Numbered from the stretch's first letter, positions 1-9,431 are shown. The stretch is 64,000 nt of DNA from CAZSDU01 sp964605775 (GCA_964605775.1 CAZSDU010000012.1:1-64000), one strand, 5' to 3'. Made by a program: numbers and translations. Notes: generated by a model from the sequence alone, not told the origin.

Positions 1-59
1 TCGAACGCGCGACCCACAGCTTAGAAGGCTGTTGCTCTATCCAACTGAGCTACGGGACC
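1..59 (-). tRNA. tRNA-Arg (anticodon UCU), truncated by the window edge
   Basis: Read on the minus strand, the 5' end is at 59: acceptor 5' strand GGTCCCG, U8-A9, D-stem GCTC, D-loop with GG, and an anticodon stem around the seven-base loop CTTCTAA, whose middle bases TCT (complement of 23-25) read AGA. The T-arm begins (GCGCGTTCGA) and is cut at base 1, so the 3' acceptor strand lies outside the window. A TATTTTTG element sits 12 bases upstream. The identity rests on the anticodon and normal cloverleaf spacing. Confidence 0.95.
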
Positions 60-71
60 CTAAACAGATTG

Positions 72-79
72 CAAAAATA
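72..79 (-). promoter_or_regulatory. Bacteroidota -7 element of the tRNA-Arg gene
   Basis: TATTTTTG on the minus strand fits TAnnTTTG and ends 12 bases before the tRNA 5' end, suitable for a short 5' leader. No clear -33 TTG is visible at the expected 19-22 base spacing. Confidence 0.5.
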
Positions 80-234
80 GCAATTATTATCTGTACCGCT
101 TAAAACTAATTGGTAAAAAAAAACACGATCAATCATAAAATTTGCCAGTTATGAGCAGTCAGTGGAAACTGTTCAGCATCTCAGGAATTTTGCTTCAATG
201 TAGCTGAAAAATTTATTTCTGGCTATTAACATTG

Positions 235-242
235 TACATTTG
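235..242 (+). promoter_or_regulatory. -7 element directly before the YfcE-like gene
   Basis: TACATTTG fits TAnnTTTG. The candidate ATG codons at 244 and 247 follow after only 1 and 4 bases, so the transcript would be leaderless or nearly so. No well-spaced -33 TTG was found. Confidence 0.4.
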
Positions 243-243
243 C

Positions 244-762
244 ATGATGTTACACATCGGTATTCTATCCGACACCCATGGCTACATCCACCCCAAAGTA
301 ATTAATTTTTTCAGGGAAACGGATGAGTTATGGCATGCCGGGGATATCGGCGATCTCCAAACATTGAATCAGCTTTCATCGTTCAAAACCCTGAGAGCAG
401 TTTACGGAAATATCGACGGGCGGGAAATCAGATGTTTATATCCCCGTTACAGCCTTTTTTGTATTGAAGAGCTGAAAATTCTAATGACCCATATCGGAGG
501 TTATCCTGGACGATATGATCCCTATGCCCACCAGCTTATCATTAAAGAAAAACCAGGATTGTTTATCTGCGGTCATTCACATATCCTGAAGGTCATGTTC
601 GACCTGGAAAATGAATTACTGCATATTAACCCGGGAGCGGCTGGCAATTCCGGCCTTCACCGCTCCATCACGGCTGTGCGGCTGATCATCGATGGAACGG
701 AAATGAAAGACCTGGAAATTCTCGACATCCCCAGGAATGATAAGGTAATTCCTAACTTCTGA
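244..762 (+). CDS. YfcE/MJ0936-family metallophosphoesterase
   Basis: A cytosolic metal-dependent phosphodiesterase of about 172 residues, the usual size for this family. The calcineurin-like metal ligands appear in order: SDTH near the N-terminus, GDIG, GNID, a THIGG histidine and the C-terminal CGHSH pair. Family members hydrolyse artificial phosphodiesters and, in some cases, cyclic or modified nucleotides; the physiological substrate here is unknown. An in-frame TTG at 232 overlaps the promoter element, so ATG 244 (or 247) is the better start. The gene stands alone, converging on the DUF4293 gene with a one-base gap. The family call is firm, the substrate open. Confidence 0.9.
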   Translation: MMLHIGILSDTHGYIHPKVINFFRETDELWHAGDIGDLQTLNQLSSFKTLRAVYGNIDGREIRCLYPRYSLFCIEELKILMTHIGGYPGRYDPYAHQLIIKEKPGLFICGHSHILKVMFDLENELLHINPGAAGNSGLHRSITAVRLIIDGTEMKDLEILDIPRNDKVIPNF

Positions 763-763
763 T

Positions 764-1237
764 TTATCTGAGTCTTTCTGTCGATCTGACGAGCGCTTCA
801 TCCTTTCGGATGGCCCGGTTGGCCATGATCAGGAAAACGAGGGTGGCCAGGGGGAATACAATCCCCGTACCATATGAGGGTTCAGCCAGTGCAATGGTTT
901 TGATTTTGGAGATATAGTAAAAAAACACCAGTACAATGAATACGATGTTGATCATGACGTTAAAGGCTACGAGGCGCAACTGTAAAGGACGTTTTTTATA
1001 CAGGATTAAGGTGAGTAAGGACAACATAAACGACAGTGTCATCAGCAGTATCAAGGGCAGGGTGATCCATTTCGTAAAATGGACGACAGGGTCTGGATCC
1101 AGGGATTGGATAGTGCAAACGTAAAAAGAATAATTTCCCTGGTTGAGATTGTAAAAACTGGCTAATGGAAAGAAAAAAACCAACAAGCCAGCGATGGCAG
1201 CAAGGGCCAGGTAAATGGTTTGAATTCGCTGTAACAT
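764..1237 (-). CDS. DUF4293 family integral membrane protein
   Basis: A 157-residue protein beginning MLQRIQTIYL, the typical opening of the Bacteroidota DUF4293 family. About four hydrophobic segments are visible (near residues 7-27, 58-80, 88-110 and 120-142) with a short soluble loop after the first, followed by a charged C-terminal tail. No catalytic motif is seen and the family function is unknown. The ATG at 1237 is well defined. The gene is divergent from rho, sharing a roughly 185-base intergenic region, and is followed by the converging phosphodiesterase gene. Confidence 0.85.
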   Translation of the reverse strand: MLQRIQTIYLALAAIAGLLVFFFPLASFYNLNQGNYSFYVCTIQSLDPDPVVHFTKWITLPLILLMTLSFMLSLLTLILYKKRPLQLRLVAFNVMINIVFIVLVFFYYISKIKTIALAEPSYGTGIVFPLATLVFLIMANRAIRKDEALVRSTERLR

Positions 1238-1276
1238 AATTAATGTTGTTTTGTAAAGGGCGAAATTAAAAAAAAT

Positions 1277-1306
1277 TTGACAATTCGTTTAAATGTATTA
1301 TCTTTG
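1277..1306 (+). promoter_or_regulatory. Promoter of rho (TTG-N19-TAnnTTTG)
   Basis: TTGAC at 1277-1281 is followed after a 19-base spacer by TATCTTTG at 1299-1306, the canonical Bacteroidota sigma-ABfr architecture. Transcription would start near 1310-1313, giving rho a leader of about 110 bases, long compared with most genes here and possibly a site of Rho autoregulation (inference). Confidence 0.75.
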
Positions 1307-1422
1307 CCCGTGATTTAATCTCCCGATTCTTTCTGGTTAATTTTCAAAAACCATATTTATTCATTTAACGATTCATTAAGAATTCTATTCTATTCAGTCT
1401 TTGAATTTAAATTCCAACCTAT

Positions 1423-3114
1423 ATGTATGATATTATTTCCCTCGATGGCATGGAGCTGTCTGAGATCAGGAACATTGCCAATCAACTCAATATTCCCAAA
1501 GCCGACCGACTCGAAAAACAGGAACTGATTTATAAAATCTTGGACCATCAGGCCTTGAATCCTACCCCTGAAGTTCTGGACCTTGAAAAGAAAACAGAAC
1601 GAAAAGCTTTTCGTGGGCGTCCGCGTAAAGACATCGACATAAAAAAAAGGGAAAGGAAACCATTTGCCCCGGCTCAGGGAAAAAAGCCCGCTGAACCCGC
1701 TACTGCAGACATTCAGACGGAAGAAATTCAGACCAAGCTGGTGATACACGATATCCCTGAAGCAACGGAAGACACTTTTGCCTATCAGGAAAACCAGGAA
1801 ACCCCATTTATCGAATCCACAGTTGTTCCCATGGAGGAAAATCCTTCCGTTATGGTCAGGCCGGAAGAGCATCAGGATGTTTCACAAGCCTCACCGATTA
1901 CGGAAAACCCACCTTCTGTTCAGCCCGGTGAAAAAAAATTCAGGGAATACCCCAGGAAATTCCAGGAACGCCAGCGTGAAGAATATGCTTTTGAATTTGA
2001 GGGCATCATCACTACTGAAGGAGTGCTGGAGATCATGGCCGATGGTTATGGTTTTCTGCGATCCTCAGATTATAATTACCTGAATTCTCCCGATGATGTA
2101 TATGTTTCGCAATCCCAGATCAAGTTGTTCGGACTGAAAACAGGGGATACCGTCAGGGGTACAATCAGACCGCCCAAGGAGGGTGAGAAATATTTCCCCC
2201 TGATCAAAGTTGAACTGATCAACGGTAGGAAACCCGACGAAGTACGCGACCGCATTCCTTTTGATTTTCTTACTCCGCTTTTTCCCATGAAAAAGTTCAA
2301 GCTCACAGGTCATAAGGAAATGTCGATGTCCACCCGCATTATCGATATGTTTGCTCCCATCGGATTCGGACAACGCGGATTGATCGTGGCTCAGCCGAAA
2401 ACAGGTAAAACGGTGCTGCTGAAAGAAATCGCCAATGCCATTGCTTCCAATCACCCGGATGTTTATATGATGATTCTGCTGATCGATGAACGCCCGGAAG
2501 AAGTTACAGACATGCAACGTAGCGTAAAAGCGGAAGTCATTTCCTCCACTTTTGATGAACCTGCCGAACGTCACGCCAGGATTTCCAATATCATTTTAGA
2601 GAAAGCCAAACGACTTGTGGAATGCGGCCATGATGTGGTGATCCTCCTCGATTCCATCACCCGCCTCGCCCGTGCCTATAATACGGTTGCCCCTGCCTCA
2701 GGGAAAGTGTTGTCGGGAGGTGTCGAAGCCAATGCCCTTCAAAAACCCAAACGTTTCTTCGGCGCTGCACGCCAGATCGAAAACGGAGGTTCCCTCACCA
2801 TCATTGCCACTGCCCTGATCGATACCGGGTCCAAAATGGACGAAGTGATTTTCGAGGAATTCAAAGGAACCGGCAATATGGAATTACAGCTCGATCGTAA
2901 ACTGTCGAACAAAAGGATTTACCCTGCCATTGATATCGTGGCTTCCAGTACCCGTCGTGAAGACCTGCTGCTGGAAAAGGATGTGCTGCAAAGGATATGG
3001 ATACTCCGAAATCATCTGGCCGATATGAATCCACTCGAAGCCATGGAGTTTCTGAAAGAAAGGATGAAATTCACCGATACAAACGAAGAATTCCTGATTT
3101 CTATGAATGGATGA
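1423..3114 (+). CDS. rho: Transcription termination factor Rho with a long disordered insert
   Basis: An RNA-dependent ATPase/helicase that terminates transcription. The 563 residues comprise: Rho N-terminal SAP-like domain (1-45); a low-complexity, charged and Pro/Gln-rich insert (about 46-190); the cold-shock-like RNA-binding domain (about 192-270); and the RecA-like ATPase with Walker A AQPKTGKT (323-330), a [13 protein letters not shown] segment, the [16 protein letters not shown]alker B region and the SGGVEANAL segment. E. coli Rho has about 419 residues; the difference is the insert, which resembles the extended Rho of Bacteroides. The ATG at 1423 fits the domain start. Its stop overlaps the convergent mpl stop by 14 bases, leaving no room for a terminator. 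Confidence 0.97.
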   Translation: MYDIISLDGMELSEIRNIANQLNIPKADRLEKQELIYKILDHQALNPTPEVLDLEKKTERKAFRGRPRKDIDIKKRERKPFAPAQGKKPAEPATADIQTEEIQTKLVIHDIPEATEDTFAYQENQETPFIESTVVPMEENPSVMVRPEEHQDVSQASPITENPPSVQPGEKKFREYPRKFQERQREEYAFEFEGIITTEGVLEIMADGYGFLRSSDYNYLNSPDDVYVSQSQIKLFGLKTGDTVRGTIRPPKEGEKYFPLIKVELINGRKPDEVRDRIPFDFLTPLFPMKKFKLTGHKEMSMSTRIIDMFAPIGFGQRGLIVAQPKTGKTVLLKEIANAIASNHPDVYMMILLIDERPEEVTDMQRSVKAEVISSTFDEPAERHARISNIILEKAKRLVECGHDVVILLDSITRLARAYNTVAPASGKVLSGGVEANALQKPKRFFGAARQIENGGSLTIIATALIDTGSKMDEVIFEEFKGTGNMELQLDRKLSNKRIYPAIDIVASSTRREDLLLEKDVLQRIWILRNHLADMNPLEAMEFLKERMKFTDTNEEFLISMNG

Positions 3115-4450
3115 TCTTTTTCAGGTCGAGACCATCGTAATTTCCGGAACTCATCATGAGGAACACTGCATTGGCAGCATCTTCCTTCTTCAGCCGGTCA
3201 TATAGTTTTCCGGAATCATTGAAAACTTCCAGTAGGGGATTCCCGAAACCTTCTTGAATTTGTTCAGGGGTGATGGCTGGTAGCCGTTTGAGCTCCAGGG
3301 CATGCGGATTATAATACACCATGGCGACATCCGCTGCCGCAAGACTTCCATTGTAATGACTGAGAAAAGCCTTGTTTAAACTGCTGAAAGTATGCAATTC
3401 GAGACAGGCGATGATCTTCATGGAAGGGTATTGTTCCCTGACGGCCAGAAGGGTAGCCATAACTTTGGAAGGGGCATGGGCAAAATCTTTGAAAACCAAA
3501 GTTTGTTCATTATTTTCAATCAGTTCCAGCCGTTTAGAAGCTCCCTTAAATGATTGAATGGCTTCGAGAAAGACGGGGATAGAAATTCCCAATTGACGAC
3601 AGATCAGCATGGCCCCGTTCAGGTTCAGTAAATTATGTTTTCCGAAAACCTGTAAAGGATATGTTTTCCCTTCCCGGATCACCATGGTCTTTCCCGCCCT
3701 AATCCGGTAATCCGGTAGGGAATAAGGAATAAGGTCGATGTCGCTGCTGAACTCAGGGCATATTTTTCTTAATTCTTCATCTTCTTCGCAATATACCAGA
3801 ACACCACCGGGAGAGATTTGCCGGATGAAAATTTTGAATTGTTCCACATAATTTTCGAAAGTGGGAAATACATTGATATGGTCCCAGGAAATACCGCTGA
3901 GCAAAGCAATATCGGGACGGTAAAGGTGAAACTTCGGGCGTGGGTCAATGGGAGAAGTCAGGTATTCGTCCCCTTCAAAAATCATCATGGGCGCTTCTTC
4001 CGTCAACCTGACCATCACCTCAAATCCCTCGAGTTGGGCTCCTACCAGATAGTCGCATTGGATACCCGTTTTTTGTAGAACATGAAGGATCATGGCCGTG
4101 ATGGTGGTTTTTCCGTGACTTCCCCCGATGACAATGCGTTTTTTGTTTTTCGACTGCTCGTAAAGGAACTCCGGATAGGAATATATTTTTACGCCTAGTT
4201 CTTTTGCTTTTAGAAGTTCTGGATTATCCGCCTTGGCATGCATGCCGAGGATTACAGCGTCCAGCGATGGGGTAATTCTTGTAGCATCCCATCCTTCGGT
4301 CTCAGGAAGCAACCCGCAAGCAGCCAGGCGGGATCTGGCGGGTTCGAAGATTTCATCATCAGAACCACTGATATGATAGCCTTTATGATGAAGGGCAAGG
4401 GCAAGATTATGCATGGCGCTTCCGCCAATGGCAATAAAATGGACAAACAT
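3101..4450 (-). CDS. mpl: UDP-N-acetylmuramate:tripeptide ligase (Mpl-type Mur ligase)
   Basis: Attaches the recycled L-Ala-gamma-D-Glu-meso-DAP tripeptide to UDP-MurNAc in the cytosol, saving murein peptide synthesis. The 449 residues begin [13 protein letters not shown], the nucleotide-binding opening of the Mpl subgroup, followed by the ATP P-loop GGSHGKTT (109-116) of the Mur ligase central domain and a C-terminal ligase domain. A longer in-frame start at 4501 is rejected because the family begins at the Rossmann-like strand and ATG 4450 precedes it. Other peptidoglycan-recycling genes occur in the window (NamZ, the GH3 fusion, MltG). MurC is the nearest alternative, but the MHNLA/SGSD opening favours Mpl. 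Confidence 0.88.
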   Translation of the reverse strand: MFVHFIAIGGSAMHNLALALHHKGYHISGSDDEIFEPARSRLAACGLLPETEGWDATRITPSLDAVILGMHAKADNPELLKAKELGVKIYSYPEFLYEQSKNKKRIVIGGSHGKTTITAMILHVLQKTGIQCDYLVGAQLEGFEVMVRLTEEAPMMIFEGDEYLTSPIDPRPKFHLYRPDIALLSGISWDHINVFPTFENYVEQFKIFIRQISPGGVLVYCEEDEELRKICPEFSSDIDLIPYSLPDYRIRAGKTMVIREGKTYPLQVFGKHNLLNLNGAMLICRQLGISIPVFLEAIQSFKGASKRLELIENNEQTLVFKDFAHAPSKVMATLLAVREQYPSMKIIACLELHTFSSLNKAFLSHYNGSLAAADVAMVYYNPHALELKRLPAITPEQIQEGFGNPLLEVFNDSGKLYDRLKKEDAANAVFLMMSSGNYDGLDLKKIIHS

Positions 4451-4552
4451 AAATCTAATGATTTGTATCAAAATTATATTTTTTTTTGTAATTTCACCCA
4501 AGAATCAAGAAAGTTTAACCGCAATGATCACACATGAGGCACAAAGGACACC

Positions 4553-5266
4553 ATGAAAGAGCAGGCTGCATTGTTAAATGATAAATTCCGGGATGCTTCC
4601 GCAAAGGAGATCCTGACTTATTTCATTGTTGAGTTTCATGAACAGGTCGCTTTTGCCACAAGTCTGGGTATGGAAGACCAGGTGATCATCCACATGCTTT
4701 CAGGGATCCCGAATGATGTTCATTGTTTTACACTTGATACAGGAAGGCTCTTTCAGGAAACATACAATCTACTTGACATCACCATAAAAAAATACCATCT
4801 CGATATTCATTTGTATTTTCCTGATGCTGCAAGGGTAGAGGAGATGGTTCATGCCGGGGGAGTCAATCTTTTTTATTCCAGTGTGGAAAACCGCAAGAAA
4901 TGTTGTCATATACGCAAAATTGAACCCTTGCAGCGGGCATTGAAGGGAAAAATAATCTGGATCAATGGCCTTCGCCGGGCCCAGTCGGTCACCCGTAAAG
5001 CGTTGAGTGCAGTGGAATGGGATGAATCTTTCCAGGTGGTTAAGGTGAATCCATTACGGTTGTGGACGGATGAGGAAGTGATTGAATATATTGCCATTCA
5101 CAAAATACCTTATAATCCCATGCATGATCAAGGTTTTCCCAGCATTGGCTGTCAACCCTGTACCCGCGCAATATTGCCGGGGGAAGATATCCGTGCTGGC
5201 CGCTGGTGGTGGGAACAAGCTCAGCAAAGGGAGTGTGGATTACATACCCATGATAAAAGCATTTGA
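4553..5266 (+). CDS. cysH: Assimilatory adenylyl-sulfate (APS) reductase
   Basis: Reduces APS to sulfite in sulfate assimilation. In 237 residues it has the PP-loop-type nucleotide-binding core of the PAPS/APS reductase family, the [4Fe-4S]-binding Cys117-Cys118 pair plus the Cys200-x2-Cys203 motif, and the catalytic C-terminal ECGLH (Cys228). The four cluster cysteines mark the APS-using, Fe-S subtype rather than the E. coli PAPS type. AAAGG at 4544-4548 is a plausible ribosome-binding site before ATG 4553. It is the first gene of an operon with an oxygen-binding diiron protein (2-base gap) and a hybrid kinase. No cysD/cysN sulfurylase gene is nearby. Confidence 0.93.
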   Translation: MKEQAALLNDKFRDASAKEILTYFIVEFHEQVAFATSLGMEDQVIIHMLSGIPNDVHCFTLDTGRLFQETYNLLDITIKKYHLDIHLYFPDAARVEEMVHAGGVNLFYSSVENRKKCCHIRKIEPLQRALKGKIIWINGLRRAQSVTRKALSAVEWDESFQVVKVNPLRLWTDEEVIEYIAIHKIPYNPMHDQGFPSIGCQPCTRAILPGEDIRAGRWWWEQAQQRECGLHTHDKSI

Positions 5267-5268
5267 CC

Positions 5269-6063
5269 ATGAACGAAATTGACCTGATTGAACTTGGTAA
5301 AACCTTTACCGAAAATTACGACCAGCCTATGGTGTTATTCCGTGATGGGGATCATGCCATTTACTGGCTGGGAATTCCTGAAGATACGGCTTTCCGTTGC
5401 AATACCTATCTGATCAGGGAAAAGGGAGAGGCCATCATCGTGGATCCTGGCGGAAGGCCGTCTTTTGATTTTGTAAAAAACAGAGTTGCCCAGATTCTTC
5501 CTCCGGAAAACATCAGCGGGATGATCCTTTGCCATCAGGATCCGGATGTTGCCGCTTCCATGGATCATTGGCTGGAGCTCAATCCTTCCATGAAAGTCAT
5601 CACTTCACTGCGGACTAATGTGTTGTTGCCTAATTATGGGCAGCCGAACTATACCTTTGTAAATATTTCTGAAGAGCCGGTATTTACTTTTCATTCCGGG
5701 AGGATACTGCGCTTCATTGAAAGCCCTTTTCTGCATTTTCCGGGAGCTTTTACCACCTACGATGAAGCTTCACGATTTTTATTTTCTGGAGACATCTGGG
5801 CAGCCATCGATATGGAATGGAAACTTATCATTGATCAGTTCACGCCCCATATCATAAAGCTCAATTTGTTTCATCTGGATTATATGGCCGGAAATGTTGC
5901 TGCCCGTGGTTTTACCGAACGTATCAGGAGTTTTCAAATAGATGCGATTCTCCCGCAGCATGGTTCTGTCATTCCCGGAAAACTGGTCCCGGATGCCCTT
6001 CAATACCTGTCCAATCTTAAATGTGGCTTGGACTTTATTTATCCTCATCAAAAAAACAAATAG
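5269..6063 (+). CDS. Oxygen-binding diiron protein (ODP-like, flavodiiron-type metallo-beta-lactamase fold)
   Basis: A cytosolic 264-residue metallo-beta-lactamase-fold protein related to the diiron domain of flavodiiron proteins but lacking the flavodoxin domain. Putative diiron ligands: H89-x-D91-x-D93 in CHQDPD, then H156, D175 (FSGD) and H231 (LPQHG). The HQDPD variant in place of HxExDH is characteristic of ODP-type proteins, one of which in Treponema acts as an iron/oxygen sensor for a kinase pathway. An in-frame TTG at 5263 overlaps the cysH stop, so ATG 5269 is chosen. It sits between cysH and a soluble hybrid kinase (4-base gap), suggesting it feeds oxygen or redox status to that kinase (inference). 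Confidence 0.85.
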   Translation: MNEIDLIELGKTFTENYDQPMVLFRDGDHAIYWLGIPEDTAFRCNTYLIREKGEAIIVDPGGRPSFDFVKNRVAQILPPENISGMILCHQDPDVAASMDHWLELNPSMKVITSLRTNVLLPNYGQPNYTFVNISEEPVFTFHSGRILRFIESPFLHFPGAFTTYDEASRFLFSGDIWAAIDMEWKLIIDQFTPHIIKLNLFHLDYMAGNVAARGFTERIRSFQIDAILPQHGSVIPGKLVPDALQYLSNLKCGLDFIYPHQKNK

Positions 6064-6067
6064 GATC

Positions 6068-8188
6068 ATGTCAGAAGAAATAGAAAAAAAGATCCGCTTG
6101 CTGGAGAAGGAAAACAGCATTTTAAAATCTGCCGCAAGTCGCTGGGATCAGATTCAAAAGTTATATGAGGAAGCCAACCAGCAGCTTCAGGATGTAGAAG
6201 CGGAGCTTTCTCTGGCGAAGGAGCGGTTAGAACTGTCATTGACTGCCGGAAATATGGCCTGTTGGGATTGGGATTATAAGACAGGGCAGGTGAGGATTCA
6301 TGAAAACAGGGCACGTTTGCTGGGGGAAGATCCAGCGGAACAGATAAAGACCTTTGATGAGCTGACCCGCATGATCCATCCCGATGATTATAATCAGGCC
6401 ATGGAAAGGCTTGATTTCCATCTGAAGGGGGCGCTGCCTTTATACGAGGCTGATTTTCGTTTGCAAACGAAAGATGGTGAATGGAAATGGTTTCTCGATA
6501 GAGGTAAAATCGTGGAACGCGATATTCTTGGGAATCCATTGAGGGTATCAGGGGTGATGACGGAGATGGATGATCGCAAGAAGAATGAAAAGGATGTTCA
6601 GCAGAGTATGGCCAAAGCAGAAGCTGATAGCCGGGCAAAAAGCCTTTTTTTAGCCAATATGTCGCATGAGATTTATACTCCTATGGCTGGGGTGATCGGT
6701 ATGGCGCAAATCCTCAAACAATCCAGACTCAGCCAGGAACAGACTGAATATCTTGATGTGATCACTAAATCAGCCACCAACCTTATGGCCATTCTCAATG
6801 ATATCCTGGAATATTCAAAAATTGAAGCAGGCAAAGTTGAGTTTCACGAAAAACCATTCAGCATCCACCAGCTCATTGAAGAAATTGCCGCTGGATATGC
6901 GGAGAAGGTCGTGGAAAAGGGGATGGAAATCCTTTCATTTCAGGATCCGAATATTCCCAATGAGGTGGTGGGTGATCCGGTCCGCCTTCGTCAGGTTTTG
7001 AAGATATTCATGGATAATGCCCTTAAATTCACTGAGAGAGGGGAAGTGAGGATAGAATCAGAATTCATGGAATGGGATGATTTGTCGGTTCGGGTTCGCT
7101 TTATTATTGCCGATACCGGGATTGGGATTTCGGAGGAAGGCATGAAAAAACTCTTTCTATCTTTCTCCAAATTGGATACTCCCGAGGCAAAGAAATACAG
7201 TGGAGGTGGATTGGGGCTGGCGATTGCCAAACACCTCATTGACCGGATGAATGGAAAGATTAGCGTGGAAAGTACGCTCGGTGAGGGGACTACTTTTTCC
7301 ATTATCCTTGATTTTGAACGTTACAGGGATTCCGAAACCGTGGATGGAATGAAAGAGGCCATCAGGGGATTGAAGGTGATGATCATTGATCCCGTGAAGA
7401 TTCATGCCGAACTTCTGCGTGCCTATTTTGACCGTTGGGATTGTAATGTTGAGACCATTCAGGATCCTGAGGAAGCGCTTAAGCAGATCCATCATCAGGC
7501 GCAAATTAAAAAGCCCTATCAACTGATCCTGGTGGAGCAGCAATTGCCTGGGATGACCGGACTGCAGTTTGCAACCCTGATAAAAAAAGACAATCTTCTA
7601 CTTCACTCGAAAATCCTGCTTACCACTTCCCGTTTATTCCCACTTTCCACTTCGGAACTTGCATCAGCCGGGGTATTGGTTAGCCTGGTCCGCCCATATA
7701 CCTTGAGCCGTTTAAAGCACCGTATCCTCGAAGCCATCTCCCAAACCAAAAAAGGGAGTTCAAGATTGGAGGAAGAAGGGGAACCTGATCCGGATTCTAC
7801 GGATTTGAGAAAGAGGCTACTGAATATTTTGCTGGTTGAAGATAACCTGATCAATCAGAAAGTGGCTATTGTTACCCTTGAAAAAATGGGACATCGCATT
7901 GACCTTGCTGAGAATGGAAAAATTTCAGTGGAGATGTTCATCCGAAAACACTATGATCTTATCCTTATGGATATTTATATGCCTGAAATGGATGGACTGG
8001 AAGCAACCATGAAGATTCGTGAAATAGAATCTTCTGATCAAACCCGTCAACCGGCCTATATCTGTGCCATCACGGCCAATACTTCCAGGGAAGATGAAGA
8101 AAAATGCCTGAGGGCCGGAATGAATGCCTATATATCCAAACCATTTAAACTGGAAGAGCTGACCAAAGTAATCAATCACCTTTATTAA
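6068..8188 (+). CDS. Soluble hybrid histidine kinase, PAS-HisKA-HATPase-REC(degenerate)-REC
   Basis: A 706-residue cytosolic kinase with no membrane segment. Order: coiled coil (1-55); PAS (about 56-170); HisKA with H200 (MSHEIYTPM, Tyr where Arg is usual); HATPase_c (about 300-415, with DTGIGIS and GGGLGLAI); a first receiver (about 435-555) with Glu490 where the phosphoacceptor Asp belongs (LILVEQQ); and a second, intact receiver (about 585-706; LVEDN, D635, ITA, SKP). The longer reading from 5942 runs inside the ODP gene and is rejected; ATG 6068 follows the ODP stop by four bases. With no transmembrane sensor, the neighbouring ODP is a plausible input partner. It abuts the convergent LolC-like gene with no gap. 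Confidence 0.92.
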   Translation: MSEEIEKKIRLLEKENSILKSAASRWDQIQKLYEEANQQLQDVEAELSLAKERLELSLTAGNMACWDWDYKTGQVRIHENRARLLGEDPAEQIKTFDELTRMIHPDDYNQAMERLDFHLKGALPLYEADFRLQTKDGEWKWFLDRGKIVERDILGNPLRVSGVMTEMDDRKKNEKDVQQSMAKAEADSRAKSLFLANMSHEIYTPMAGVIGMAQILKQSRLSQEQTEYLDVITKSATNLMAILNDILEYSKIEAGKVEFHEKPFSIHQLIEEIAAGYAEKVVEKGMEILSFQDPNIPNEVVGDPVRLRQVLKIFMDNALKFTERGEVRIESEFMEWDDLSVRVRFIIADTGIGISEEGMKKLFLSFSKLDTPEAKKYSGGGLGLAIAKHLIDRMNGKISVESTLGEGTTFSIILDFERYRDSETVDGMKEAIRGLKVMIIDPVKIHAELLRAYFDRWDCNVETIQDPEEALKQIHHQAQIKKPYQLILVEQQLPGMTGLQFATLIKKDNLLLHSKILLTTSRLFPLSTSELASAGVLVSLVRPYTLSRLKHRILEAISQTKKGSSRLEEEGEPDPDSTDLRKRLLNILLVEDNLINQKVAIVTLEKMGHRIDLAENGKISVEMFIRKHYDLILMDIYMPEMDGLEATMKIREIESSDQTRQPAYICAITANTSREDEEKCLRAGMNAYISKPFKLEELTKVINHLY

Positions 8189-9409
8189 TCAGTTGAATCG
8201 TATCGCTTTGACAGGGCTTATCCGTGCAACGATGAAAGACGGGATGATCAGCATCAGATAGCATACGATTATTGTGGACAGGTTCAACAGCAATATATTG
8301 ACGGATTCCAGTGAAATCGGGACGACAGCAATGTAATAGGATTCCTGGGGAAGGGTGATCAGTCCAAATTCCTTTTGCAAAACACAAAGCCCGAACCCGA
8401 TAAGGTTGCCCAGGATCAGGCCGATCCCGATAATATAGATGGCGTTGTAAAGAAAAATTTTTTGTATTCCCGGACTGGTCATGCCCAGGGATTTAAGTAT
8501 CCCGATCATGTTTGTCCGCTCAAGGATAAGGATCAGCAAGGTGGAAATCATGGTTATGGCAGAAACCAGGATCATCAGGATAAGGATTATCAGTACATTG
8601 GTGTCCTGAAGATCGAGCCAGTCGAAGATCTGTGGATACCGTTGCTTGATGGTGGAAGCGTCAAGACTGAAACCGGTCTGGTGATAGACAAGTTTTCCCA
8701 AGCGGTCAAGGTCTTTGAAATCATCGATCAGGATTTCAAAACCGCCTACTTGTCTGCTTGCCCATCCGTTCAGTTTCTGGATATGATGAATATCCCCGAT
8801 CACAAACATATTGTCGAATTCTTCCAGGCCTGTTTCGTAAATCCCTGAGATGCTGAATTTCCTGGCCAGGGTTTGGTCGCCTGAAATAAAAAACATGCGT
8901 AGGTCATCATGGAGTTTCAGCTTGAGCAGTTTCGCCAGTTTTTTGGAAATCAGAATCTCATTCGTATAGCCGGTATCTCCGACCATGATTTGTTTTCCTT
9001 CTATGATACGTTGTTGAAAAAAAGTCCAGTCAAAGTCTTTATCCACCCCTTTTAACACCACGCCCTGGATTTGATCCCGTGTTTTTATAATTCCTGCTTT
9101 GATCCCGTAAACCTGTATGTGCCTAATGCCAGGGGTTTTCAGCAGAACTTTCAGGAAGCCCTGTTCTTTTTCTACCGCTTGGGGTTCAAAAGTGGAATTT
9201 TCAGTAAAACGGGCGATCTGGATATGCCCCCCGAATCCTATGACCTTTTCCCGTATCTCCTTTTGGAAACCCCTTAAAATGGAAACAGAAACGAACATTA
9301 CCGAAAATCCGAGCGCAATGGCTATAATGGCAATCCTGACCACTGGCCTTGAAAAATTACCTTTGCTTTTTGAAACAATGCGTTTGGCGATAAAAAATTC
9401 CGTGTTCAA
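8189..9409 (-). CDS. FtsX/LolC-LolE-like ABC transporter permease
   Basis: An inner-membrane permease of 406 residues resembling the LolC/LolE subunits that extract lipoproteins for transfer to the outer membrane. The N-terminus reads NTEFFIAKRI, followed by one membrane helix (about 22-45), a periplasmic MacB_PCD-type domain (about 50-255) and three C-terminal helices (about 270-400) forming the FtsX core. The start is a TTG at 9409; no in-frame ATG lies upstream, and the family N-terminus begins exactly here. A TACTTTTG promoter element lies at 9432-9439. No ATPase (lolD) gene is adjacent. A different FtsX-type export role cannot be excluded. Confidence 0.85.
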   Translation of the reverse strand: MNTEFFIAKRIVSKSKGNFSRPVVRIAIIAIALGFSVMFVSVSILRGFQKEIREKVIGFGGHIQIARFTENSTFEPQAVEKEQGFLKVLLKTPGIRHIQVYGIKAGIIKTRDQIQGVVLKGVDKDFDWTFFQQRIIEGKQIMVGDTGYTNEILISKKLAKLLKLKLHDDLRMFFISGDQTLARKFSISGIYETGLEEFDNMFVIGDIHHIQKLNGWASRQVGGFEILIDDFKDLDRLGKLVYHQTGFSLDASTIKQRYPQIFDWLDLQDTNVLIILILMILVSAITMISTLLILILERTNMIGILKSLGMTSPGIQKIFLYNAIYIIGIGLILGNLIGFGLCVLQKEFGLITLPQESYYIAVVPISLESVNILLLNLSTIIVCYLMLIIPSFIVARISPVKAIRFN

Positions 9410-9431
9410 TTCGAAGAATTCATTTATTTTG

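Noticed and set aside
1390..1872. Minus-strand reading frame of 160 codons inside rho
   Set aside because: Antisense shadow of the rho N-terminal coding region; Phe-rich, no family motif.
4442..4449. TATGTTTG on the minus strand at the mpl start
   Set aside because: It fits TAnnTTTG but contains the start codon of mpl itself, so it cannot be its promoter.
4521..4552. Sequence before cysH resembling the degenerate cac-rich (CACAAAGGACA-type) repeats of some Bacteroidota
   Set aside because: Only one imperfect copy; the AAAGG part is better read as a ribosome-binding site.
5942..6067. Upstream extension of the hybrid kinase inside the diiron protein gene
   Set aside because: It is the other-frame reading of the diiron protein C-terminus; ATG 6068 follows that gene's stop and starts a coiled coil.
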